This document shows positions 57,840 through 64,000 of a DNA stretch of 64,000 nucleotides, piece after piece; position 1 is the first letter of the stretch; every line of letters starts with the position of its first letter. Source of the DNA: Blastococcus colisei (lineage in GTDB: Bacteria; Actinomycetota; Actinomycetes; Mycobacteriales; Geodermatophilaceae); contig NZ_VFQE01000001.1 of the NCBI RefSeq assembly GCF_006717095.1, positions 3,844,001 to 3,908,000 of the forward strand, in the 5' to 3' direction. Under the pieces are notes generated by a model. The model made no database searches, was not told the DNA's origin, and was given only the letters and a program-made list of their open reading frames with translations. Both the position numbers and the translations under genes were made by a program.

Positions 57840-58432
57840 CCGGCATCCGTCGAGTCCTGATCCTGATCGGCCTCACGCTGGCCGTCGTCGTCGGCTCCAG
57901 CATCCCGGCCTCGGCCACCTTCGCCGAGATCGTGGCGCTCCCGCAGACCTCCATCGCCACCGGCACCGTCGCGGCGCCCACCTCACTGTCCGTCGACGAC
58001 TGGTGCATCACCACCACGACCACCACCAAGCGGACGGTCTACACCGACCCGGTCACCGGGGTCCAGACCCAGACCGCCTGGAGCCAGACCTCGAGCGACG
58101 CCGCCAGCAGCACCAACGTCAACAGCGACACCAGCAGCACGACGGCGGGTCCCGGCGCGTACGAGACGACGACCACCAGGATCGTCGAGGACACCGAGCT
58201 GTACGTGTCGATGACCTGGACGGCCAGCGGTTCGCGTGGCGTCACCGGCTACGCGGTGGCCGCGCACCTGTCCAACGGGTCCGCCTACCTCATGGCCAGG
58301 ACGGCCGGCACGAGCATGAGCGGCCACGAGGACGCCGACGCTCTCTGGTACAGCCCGCGCCTGTCCGTGACGACGCTGACCAGCTACAACTGGACTGCGA
58401 CGTCGGCTCCGACCCGGGTGCTGTCGTGCTGA
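57836..58432 (+). CDS. Secreted protein of unknown function in the SipW operon
   Basis: A 198-residue exported protein. The signal peptide (VLILIGLTLAVVVGSSIPASA) is followed by TFAEIVALP, then a Thr/Ser-rich domain (CITTTTTTKRTV, SSTNVNSDTSSTTAG) and a beta-rich C-terminus ending in Cys. A fibronectin-like fold is possible. By position it could be a TapA-like anchor or minor subunit, but no sequence similarity supports that. The start overlaps sipW by four bases; the end overlaps the receiver-HPt gene by seven. Confidence 0.78.
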   Translation: MTGIRRVLILIGLTLAVVVGSSIPASATFAEIVALPQTSIATGTVAAPTSLSVDDWCITTTTTTKRTVYTDPVTGVQTQTAWSQTSSDAASSTNVNSDTSSTTAGPGAYETTTTRIVEDTELYVSMTWTASGSRGVTGYAVAAHLSNGSAYLMARTAGTSMSGHEDADALWYSPRLSVTTLTSYNWTATSAPTRVLSC

Positions 58433-59103
58433 CCGCCCTGGTCGTCGACGACGAAGCCGACGCCCGCCGCCGCGTGGCCGGCCTCCTCCGCCTCGGCGGC
58501 TGGCAGGTCCGCGAGGCCGCCGACGCCGAGAGCGCCCGCCGCGTCACCGCCGCCGACGACGTCGACCTCGTCGTCACAGATGTGTCGGTGCCCGGCGGGA
58601 CCGGCCCGGCGATGCTCCGCCGGATGCGGCACGACGGATCCCGCGCCCGCTTCCTCGTGGTCACCACGGATCCCACGGACGAGGTCCGGGCCGATGCGAT
58701 CACCGCCGGCGCGATGGCCTGCCTGGCCAAGCCGGTCGGGGCACGGATCCTCCTCGACTTCCTGCGCAGCCGGACCACGGGGCCGGCTGCGCAGGATCAC
58801 CTCGCCGAGCTCCGCGACTGGGCCGACCTCCACGACGAGGACGTCGACGCGGGGCTGATGGACCGGCTGCACGAGATGTACCTGGACGCGCTGCCCGCCC
58901 GGCTCCGCGCCATCGCCTCCGGCACCCGGTCCGGGAACGCACCGGCCGTCGTGTCGGCCGCGCACACCCTCGCCGGCACCAGCGGCCAGTTCGGTCACCC
59001 GGAGGTCGCCTCGATCTGCCAGGCCATCGCCGCCGACGCCCGCCGCGGGGTCATGGCCCACGCCCGGGTCGTCGAACTGCAGGAACTCGCACAGGTCTCC
59101 TGA
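58426..59103 (+). CDS. Receiver-HPt phosphorelay protein
   Basis: A 225-residue two-domain protein. The receiver (1-120) has DDE acid pocket, Asp52 in VVTDVSVPGG, Thr in LVVTTD and Lys102 in LAKPV. The HPt domain (about 145-220) has phosphoacceptor His180 in SAAHTLAGTSGQFG. It can carry phosphate on both Asp and His. GTG 58426 overlaps the preceding stop, linking its translation to the secreted-protein gene. The neighbouring kinase could be its donor. Confidence 0.88.
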   Translation: MLTALVVDDEADARRRVAGLLRLGGWQVREAADAESARRVTAADDVDLVVTDVSVPGGTGPAMLRRMRHDGSRARFLVVTTDPTDEVRADAITAGAMACLAKPVGARILLDFLRSRTTGPAAQDHLAELRDWADLHDEDVDAGLMDRLHEMYLDALPARLRAIASGTRSGNAPAVVSAAHTLAGTSGQFGHPEVASICQAIAADARRGVMAHARVVELQELAQVS

Positions 59104-59159
59104 CCCGCACCTCGGAACCCGCCCCCCACCCCCACTGACCAGAGACGGAGGACCGGACC

Positions 59160-59900
59160 ATGTCCCAGCCCCACGTCGACACTCACGTCGTCCGGACCGC
59201 CCTGGTCGTCGACGACTCCGCCGCCGCACGACACCGGGCCGCCACCCTGCTCCGGCTCGGCGGCTGGCAGGTCGTCGAGGCCGTCGGTACCGACGCCGCA
59301 CTACGCATGGCCGCGATCGCCGACTTCGACCTCGTGGTCACCGAGATGGCGATGCGGAACGGCCACGGCGCGACCCTGATCCGCAAGCTGCGCGAGAGCG
59401 GCAGCCGTGCCCGCTTCCTCGTGACGGCTTCCCGTCGCACCCAGCAGGTCCGGTTGCTGGCCGCCTCGGCGGGTGCGGTGGCCTGCCTGGCCAAGCCGGT
59501 GGACCCACGGCTCTTCGTGGACGTGATGCGCGGTCTGGCCCCCGTCGTCCACCAGCCCGTCGAGGCCGCCGCACCGGCGCCGGAGCCTGGTGCCGGTGCG
59601 CGGCAGCGCGCCGAGGAGATGTACGCCAGCGCGCTCCCCCACCGGCTCGCCTCGATCGCGGCCGGCGCACGGGAAGGCGACGCCGACGCCGTCGCGTACC
59701 TCGCTGACCTGCTGGCGGCGGCCAGCGACCGGATGGGCTACACCGAGGTGGCAGTGGCCGCCCACGCCGTCGCGGACGACGCCCGTCGCGGGGTCGTGCC
59801 GCAGTCGCGGCTGATGGCGCTCGTCGGCGTCTGCTCGCGCGTCGAAGGGACCCGCTGGGGCGCCGTGGGCCAGGAGGCGACTCAGGCGACGAGCCGGTAG
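59160..59900 (+). CDS. Degenerate paralogue of the receiver-HPt protein
   Basis: A 246-residue protein clearly homologous to the preceding one (TALVVDD, LLRLGGWQV, GSRARFLV, ACLAKPV, DDARRGV shared). The receiver phosphoacceptor is Glu62 (VVTEMAM) and the HPt His is Asp183 (LADLLAAASDRMGY). Acid pocket and Lys112 remain. It cannot take part in normal phosphotransfer; Glu for Asp often mimics the phosphorylated state, so it may act as a constitutive competitor or scaffold. GGAGGACC precedes the ATG. Its end overlaps the convergent OmpR gene by 19 bases. Confidence 0.87.
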   Translation: MSQPHVDTHVVRTALVVDDSAAARHRAATLLRLGGWQVVEAVGTDAALRMAAIADFDLVVTEMAMRNGHGATLIRKLRESGSRARFLVTASRRTQQVRLLAASAGAVACLAKPVDPRLFVDVMRGLAPVVHQPVEAAAPAPEPGAGARQRAEEMYASALPHRLASIAAGAREGDADAVAYLADLLAAASDRMGYTEVAVAAHAVADDARRGVVPQSRLMALVGVCSRVEGTRWGAVGQEATQATSR

Positions 59901-60589
59901 CCCACTCCGCGCACCGTACGGATCTCAGGAGAGCTGAGGCCGGCGGCGACGAGCTTGCGGCGCAGGTTGGACATGTGCGCCTCAACCAGCCGGAGGTTGC
60001 CCTCCCAGTCGGTCTGCCAGACCTCGCGCAGCAGTGTCTCGCGCTGCAGCACCCGGCCCGGCCGGGAGGCCAGGGCGGCCAGCAGGTCGAACTCGGTGCG
60101 GGTCAGGTCGACGACGGAACCGTCGACGCGGACCTCGCGGGTCTCCTCGTCCACCTCGAGCTCGGCGAGCCGGCGCACCGACTCCTCGGCCGCGGCGGCG
60201 GTCTCGACGGGGGCGGGCGCGGTCCGGGGGAAGCGCAGCATCGCCTGCACGCGGGCGACGAGCTCCCGCGGCGAGAACGGCTTGGCCATGTACCCGTCCG
60301 CACCGACGGCCAGCCCGATGAGCAGGTCGACCTCCTCGGCGCGCGCGGTGAGCATCAGGACGTAGCACTGGGTCTCGGCCCGGATCTGCCGGCACACCTC
60401 GGTGCCGTCGGCGTCCGGGAGGCCGAGGTCGAGCACGATCAGGTCGGGGGCGTCGCGCCGGACCTCCTCGAGGCACGCGGCCCCGGAAGCCGCCTCGCGG
60501 ACATCGAACCCGGCCCGGCCCAGCACCGTGGTGACGAGCTCGCGGATCTCGTCGGTGTCCTCCACGACGAGCACGGACTGTGCGGGCAC
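59882..60589 (-). CDS. OmpR/PhoB-family response regulator
   Basis: A 235-residue regulator. Receiver with VVEDTDE, Asp54 in IVLDLGLPD, Thr in LMLTAR and Lys in MAKPF; winged helix from about 135 (LTRTEFDLLAALASRPGRVLQRETLL, VEAHMSNLRRKL, IRTVRGVGYRLV). AGGAGGAG precedes GTG 60589. It has no adjacent kinase of its own. Direct repeats upstream of the TasA-like gene (56466) and near the M23 gene are possible targets. Confidence 0.94.
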   Translation of the reverse strand: MPAQSVLVVEDTDEIRELVTTVLGRAGFDVREAASGAACLEEVRRDAPDLIVLDLGLPDADGTEVCRQIRAETQCYVLMLTARAEEVDLLIGLAVGADGYMAKPFSPRELVARVQAMLRFPRTAPAPVETAAAAEESVRRLAELEVDEETREVRVDGSVVDLTRTEFDLLAALASRPGRVLQRETLLREVWQTDWEGNLRLVEAHMSNLRRKLVAAGLSSPEIRTVRGVGYRLVA

Positions 60590-60618
60590 GACCTCTCCTC
60601 CTCACCGGCGGCGGGGTG

Positions 60619-60635
60619 CGGAGGACAGCCCTCCG
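60619..60635. promoter_or_regulatory. Small inverted repeat upstream of the OmpR gene
   Basis: CGGAGG-ACAGC-CCTCCG lies 30 bases before the start. The 385-base gap 60590-60974 has no convincing gene; short frames there lack start signals and family likeness. It must hold the promoter of the regulator and the 3' end of the glycosyltransferase transcript. Confidence 0.35.
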
Positions 60636-60974
60636 TTCACCTGTCCGGGTGATCGGCAGCGGGGCGCCCCGGCTTGAGTCCAGCGTGTGGGTCCGGGCCC
60701 GGCTCCCCCCTCCGAGTGAGGGTGCCCTCGGCGTCCGCCCGGTTCCCGGCCACTGCCGACGGAGGAGCCGGCGCCTGCCCCCACAGCCGCTCGAGGCCGC
60801 CTGGGGCCGGAAGTCCTGGCGAGACGGAACTCTCGGGACGGGCCGGGCAGCGAACATGCGGGCCCCTCGACCACGCAGCCGTGTTCCCTCACCGGGCGGG
60901 GCGTCCGGCATCCCACACGGGTCGCACGCGGATCTCTCCAGGCAGTGCAGCCTGCCGGCTCGGGCAGTTCGCGC

Positions 60975-62405
60975 TCAGGTCGCCTCGACGAATCCCTTGC
61001 GCGGCATGGCGCCCCACTGGGTGCTTCCGGGCGCCAGCGCCCGCAGCCGCCACCACAGCGTGAGCGGCCGGTAGAGGAACGGCTCGGCCAGCGCGACGAG
61101 GAACAGCCGCGCCAGGTCAGCGGTGTCCCGGTATCGCCCGAAGCGGCGCTCCTGCAGGTAGACCGCGACACCGGTGGTCAGCCAGCCGGCCAGCAGGGCA
61201 CAGCCGGCCACGGCCGCCGCCACCACCAGGTCCAGGGCTCCGGTCGCGGCCGCAGCGACGAGGGTCAGGTAGCCGATCGCCTCCATCAGCGGTGCCAACA
61301 GCTCGAACGCGGTGAGGTAGGTCATCCCGAGCAGCCCGAAACCGCGGTAGCGCGGATTGCCGATGAGCCGCCAGTGGTCGCGCAGGCACGTGATCAGCCC
61401 CCTGTGCCACCGGATCCGCTGGCGGCCCAGTACCCGGAGCGTCTCCGGCACCTCGGTCCACAGCACGGCCTCGGGAACCTGCAGCACCGGACCACCGGGC
61501 ATGTCACGGCCGGCGTCCATCGCCTGCTGGACCAGCCGGATGGTGATGTCGAGGTCCTCCCCCAGGTGTCCGACCGCGAACCCTCCGACGCGGCGGAGCT
61601 CCTCGGTGCGGAACAGGCCGAACGCTCCGGAGACCAGGGTCACCGACGCGAGTGCGCCCATGCCGGCCTTGCCGACCACGAAGCTGCGGAGGTACTCCAG
61701 CAGCTGGCAGGCGGCCAGGAAGTTGCGTGGCACGCGCGGGCGCACCACCTGCCCGGCGGAGACCTCGCAGTCGTTGACCGGCAGGATCGTGCCGCCCACC
61801 GCAACGGGGTCGCCCCGGTGGTCGCGCAACGCCGCGACCGCCCTGGCCAGCGCCTGGGGCTCGACGAGCCCGTCGCCGTCGCCCACCACGATGAGCGGCG
61901 TGTCGGCCAGGCTGACACCGACGTTGATCGCGTCGGCCTTGGAGCCGCCGGCCTCCTTGTCCACGACCCGCAGCGGGATACCGCGCCTGCAGGGTTGCCA
62001 GACCGCGCGGACCGGCCGGCCGGGCAGTGCCGCGAAGGCCTCCGGCGGCAGCTGCGTGGGCAGCAGGTCGAATGCGGTGACCAGGCGCTCGAGCGTGTCG
62101 TCGGTGGAACCGTCGTTGACCACGACGACCTGCAGCGCCGGGTAGTCCAGTGCCAGCAGGGAGGTGACTGCGGGGACGATGACCGGGCCCTCGTTGTACG
62201 CGGGGACCACCACGGTGACCGGGGCGGGGTCTGCGGTGCGGCGGAGCTCGGCGAGCCGCCCGGATCGCCGGGACGGGCCGAGCCGCGCCAAAGACACCGC
62301 GGCGGACGCCGAGAGAAGGAGCATGACGGCCTGCAGTGCCACGGTGTAGCCCAGGCCCGCGACCCCGAGGACGACCAGCAGCTCCGTGCTGAGCTCAGCG
62401 AGCAT
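60975..62405 (-). CDS. Family 2 glycosyltransferase, processive membrane type
   Basis: A 476-residue membrane glycosyltransferase like PgaC/IcaA, hyaluronan synthase and related polysaccharide synthases. TM1 (about 8-38), GT2 domain with VVVPAYNEG, VNDGSTDDT, the DxD-type GDGDG, GEDLD and QRIRWHRG (R-x-R-W product motif), then three or four C-terminal helices. It should polymerise an exported sugar chain. Gly-Gly spacing is standard. Its start overlaps the HEAT-repeat gene by 11 bases. Confidence 0.92.
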   Translation of the reverse strand: MLAELSTELLVVLGVAGLGYTVALQAVMLLLSASAAVSLARLGPSRRSGRLAELRRTADPAPVTVVVPAYNEGPVIVPAVTSLLALDYPALQVVVVNDGSTDDTLERLVTAFDLLPTQLPPEAFAALPGRPVRAVWQPCRRGIPLRVVDKEAGGSKADAINVGVSLADTPLIVVGDGDGLVEPQALARAVAALRDHRGDPVAVGGTILPVNDCEVSAGQVVRPRVPRNFLAACQLLEYLRSFVVGKAGMGALASVTLVSGAFGLFRTEELRRVGGFAVGHLGEDLDITIRLVQQAMDAGRDMPGGPVLQVPEAVLWTEVPETLRVLGRQRIRWHRGLITCLRDHWRLIGNPRYRGFGLLGMTYLTAFELLAPLMEAIGYLTLVAAAATGALDLVVAAAVAGCALLAGWLTTGVAVYLQERRFGRYRDTADLARLFLVALAEPFLYRPLTLWWRLRALAPGSTQWGAMPRKGFVEAT

Positions 62406-63681
62406 CGGCGCGATCCCGCGTGACGGCGGGCTGCCGGTGATCCCGCTGCTGCGGGACCGGCACCGCGAGCAGCGCGCCCAGCCGCTCCCGGACTCCCGGG
62501 TGGGGATAACGAGCCGCGGCCTCGGTGAGCAGCGCGGTCATCTGCCCGCGCTGCACCAGGGCCGCGACGGCGGCCTCGGCCACGCCCCGGCGGGCCGGAT
62601 CGTCGGCGATCAGGTCGGTCAGCAGTCCCGTGCCGACGAAGGCCTGCTGCAGTCCGGTCGCCGCCGCGGTGGTGACGAACTGCGGGCTGCGGCCGATGAG
62701 GTCGGTGAGCACTGTCACGCCCCCGGGAACCGCCGCGACGGCTGCGGCCGCGCGCTGGCGCACCGACCACTGCGGGTCGTCGAGCAGTCCGACGAGCGCG
62801 GGCACGACCTGCGGCACGCCGATCTGCCCGAGGGCGGTTGCCGCATGGGCGCGCACCTCCTCGTCGGGGTCGCCGAGAGCCGCCAGCAGTCCGGGCACGG
62901 CGAGCGTCGTCGCCCCACGGGTCAGTCCGCGGGCGGCCTCCACGCGCACCCGGCTGTCCGGCGCCGCCAGCGCCTCCACCATCACCGGCTGGGCGATCAT
63001 CGGGTCGCCACAGGCGACGAGGACCCGCAGCATCCGGGGAGTCCGCTCGCCGGCCCCGATCTGCTCCAGGACCGCCGGCGCGGCCGCAGGTCCCAGCAGG
63101 CTCACCAGGTCGGCGAGCCGCTCTGCGGCGCGCTCCTCCTCCGTGCCCAGCATCCGCAGCAGCGCGGGGGCGGCCCGGTGCGCGTCCAGCCGGATGTAGG
63201 CGGTGGCGGCCGCCACCCGCACGTCCGCGGCATCGTCCCGCATCGCGATGTGCAGCGCCTCGACGGCCATGGGCAGGCGTAGGGCGCCGATGGTCTCGGC
63301 GGCGGCCGCACGCCGGTTCTGGTCGGGGTCCCGCAATTGCTCGAGCAGCTCGGCCTCGATGCCGACGGCCGCGGCGAGTTCCGACAGACGACCGTCAGCC
63401 TCACCGCGGACCGTGCCGGCGACCGACGTCGCCAGGTCGCGCAGCAGGTGGCGGCCGGACTTCCGCCGTGCCACGTCCTGCAGCCGGCGGCGCGCCTCGC
63501 TGTCGTCCTCGCGCCCGAGGACGACGGCCAGCAGGTCTCGGCGGACGTCGGCACGGATCGCCGTCACGCGGCGGATCCGTCGGCGACGCCCCCCGCGCAG
63601 CACCGCGACGGCCACGACGACGGCCACGACCGCGGCCGACAGAAGCGGCAGCGCGGCCAGGAATGTGGTGCGCACTGTCAC
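62395..63681 (-). CDS. HEAT-repeat membrane-anchored protein
   Basis: A 428-residue protein. One N-terminal helix (LPLLSAAVVAVVVAVAVL) and a basic patch are followed by about eight HEAT-like repeats (for example DDAADVRVAAATAYIRL, GDPDEEVRAHAATALGQIG, DDPQWSVRQRAAAAVAAV). HEAT solenoids mediate protein contact; it may regulate the overlapping glycosyltransferase. The GTG overlaps the upstream stop (GTGA), and its 3' end overlaps the glycosyltransferase start, so all three genes are translated together. Confidence 0.88.
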   Translation of the reverse strand: MTVRTTFLAALPLLSAAVVAVVVAVAVLRGGRRRRIRRVTAIRADVRRDLLAVVLGREDDSEARRRLQDVARRKSGRHLLRDLATSVAGTVRGEADGRLSELAAAVGIEAELLEQLRDPDQNRRAAAAETIGALRLPMAVEALHIAMRDDAADVRVAAATAYIRLDAHRAAPALLRMLGTEEERAAERLADLVSLLGPAAAPAVLEQIGAGERTPRMLRVLVACGDPMIAQPVMVEALAAPDSRVRVEAARGLTRGATTLAVPGLLAALGDPDEEVRAHAATALGQIGVPQVVPALVGLLDDPQWSVRQRAAAAVAAVPGGVTVLTDLIGRSPQFVTTAAATGLQQAFVGTGLLTDLIADDPARRGVAEAAVAALVQRGQMTALLTEAAARYPHPGVRERLGALLAVPVPQQRDHRQPAVTRDRADAR

Positions 63682-64000
63682 GCCTCGTCCGCCGTGCGGC
63701 GCAACACCGCGGCCAGCGAGGAGCGAAGTTCTCCTGCGTGCACGGGAAGTGCCAGCACGGCGTCGGCTCCGGCGTCGAGCGCGGCGATGCGGGCGGTCGG
63801 GCTCTCCTGGTCCACCAGGGCGAATCGGGCGGCGCCCGGTGCCGTCTCCGCGCAGGCTGCCAGCGCCGCCGACAGCGAAGTTCCGGGAAGCGGAGCAACG
63901 AGGACGACCGCGACGGGCGCGGGGGAGCGCGCAAGCCTGGCCGTGAGCGCGGCGCTGTCCTCCGCGATGTCGATGTGCGCACCGGTGCCGGCGAGGATCT
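63678..64000 (-). CDS. Degenerate receiver-like protein (partial)
   Basis: The C-terminal 106 residues of a gene that runs past the window edge. The pattern AVVLVAPLPGTSL, FALVDQESPTARI and LDAGADAVLALPVHAGELRSSLAAVLRR matches the second half of a receiver domain. The phosphoacceptor Asp position is hydrophobic and the conserved Lys (usually KP) is Leu (LALPV), so it is unlikely to be phosphorylated. It is coupled to the HEAT gene by GTGA overlap. Anything N-terminal is outside the window. Confidence 0.75.
   Translation of the reverse strand, partial: ILAGTGAHIDIAEDSAALTARLARSPAPVAVVLVAPLPGTSLSAALAACAETAPGAARFALVDQESPTARIAALDAGADAVLALPVHAGELRSSLAAVLRRTADEA

Noticed and set aside
60590-60974. 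Small frames in the spacer between the OmpR and glycosyltransferase genes
   Set aside because: No ribosome sites, no family-like composition, and frames extend into the antisense of neighbouring genes.

Overview
The window looks like chromosomal DNA from a high-GC actinobacterium, most likely of the Geodermatophilaceae (Blastococcus, Geodermatophilus or Modestobacter type). The base composition is very GC-rich and GTG starts are common. Several genes have a TANNNT -10 box six to nine bases before the start codon and no Shine-Dalgarno sequence (leaderless or near-leaderless mRNAs). The block clpS / DUF2017 / mec / cysO / cysM / MBL hydrolase / rph / rdgB beside pncB matches the mycobacterial Rv1330c-Rv1341 neighbourhood. 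The genus assignment is inference. About 75 protein genes and one tRNA are supported; almost all long antisense ORFs are shadows caused by the GC content.

Layout. 1-5.2 kb: a secreted subtilisin with a 13-copy SGVTW tail, followed four bases later by a membrane GAF-GGDEF-EAL protein, then idi. 5.4-9.3 kb: hydrolase, MFS transporter, cupin and SDR genes. 9.26-10.84 kb: a TnpB element with unexpected terminal inverted repeats and CTAG at both edges. 10.9-21.7 kb: acyl-CoA dehydrogenase, STAS protein, aldo/keto reductase, phosphatase, two further c-di-GMP proteins, a TetR regulator, tRNA-Leu(UAG) and small unknowns. 21.7-31.6 kb: the conserved core (rdgB, rph, MBL hydrolase, cysM-cysO-mec, DUF2017, clpS, pncB, pncA), interrupted by yjbQ, bcp, DUF4262 and a stand-alone LigD polymerase domain where mycobacteria have murI. 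31.7-40.8 kb: serB, ctaD, GlsB, an RlmA-like methyltransferase, a phosphoesterase, ctaG, a CDF exporter and an M23 peptidase with a histone-H1-like cytosolic tail. 41-51 kb: formaldehyde-dehydrogenase-like ADH, MFS transporter, DUF4190/DUF4352 protein, ABC-F protein, an AlkZ-like glycosylase, a Ddn-like enzyme, a glutathionylspermidine-synthase-like ATP-grasp enzyme with a lipoprotein, and a SIMPL protein. 52.3-54.3 kb: a three-gene envelope/stress operon.

54.5-64 kb is the most coherent and most interesting region. A response regulator and PAS histidine kinase are followed by a TasA/camelysin-like secreted protein, a SipW-type signal peptidase, an unknown secreted protein, a receiver-HPt protein, and a second copy of that protein in which both phosphoacceptors are substituted (Asp to Glu, His to Asp). 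Facing it are an OmpR-type regulator and an overlapping set comprising a degenerate receiver, a HEAT-repeat membrane protein and a processive-type family 2 glycosyltransferase. I read this as a candidate actinobacterial surface-fibre and exopolysaccharide (biofilm matrix) module with its own phosphorelay. With three c-di-GMP proteins elsewhere in the window, a sessile/motile lifestyle switch is plausible but not shown.
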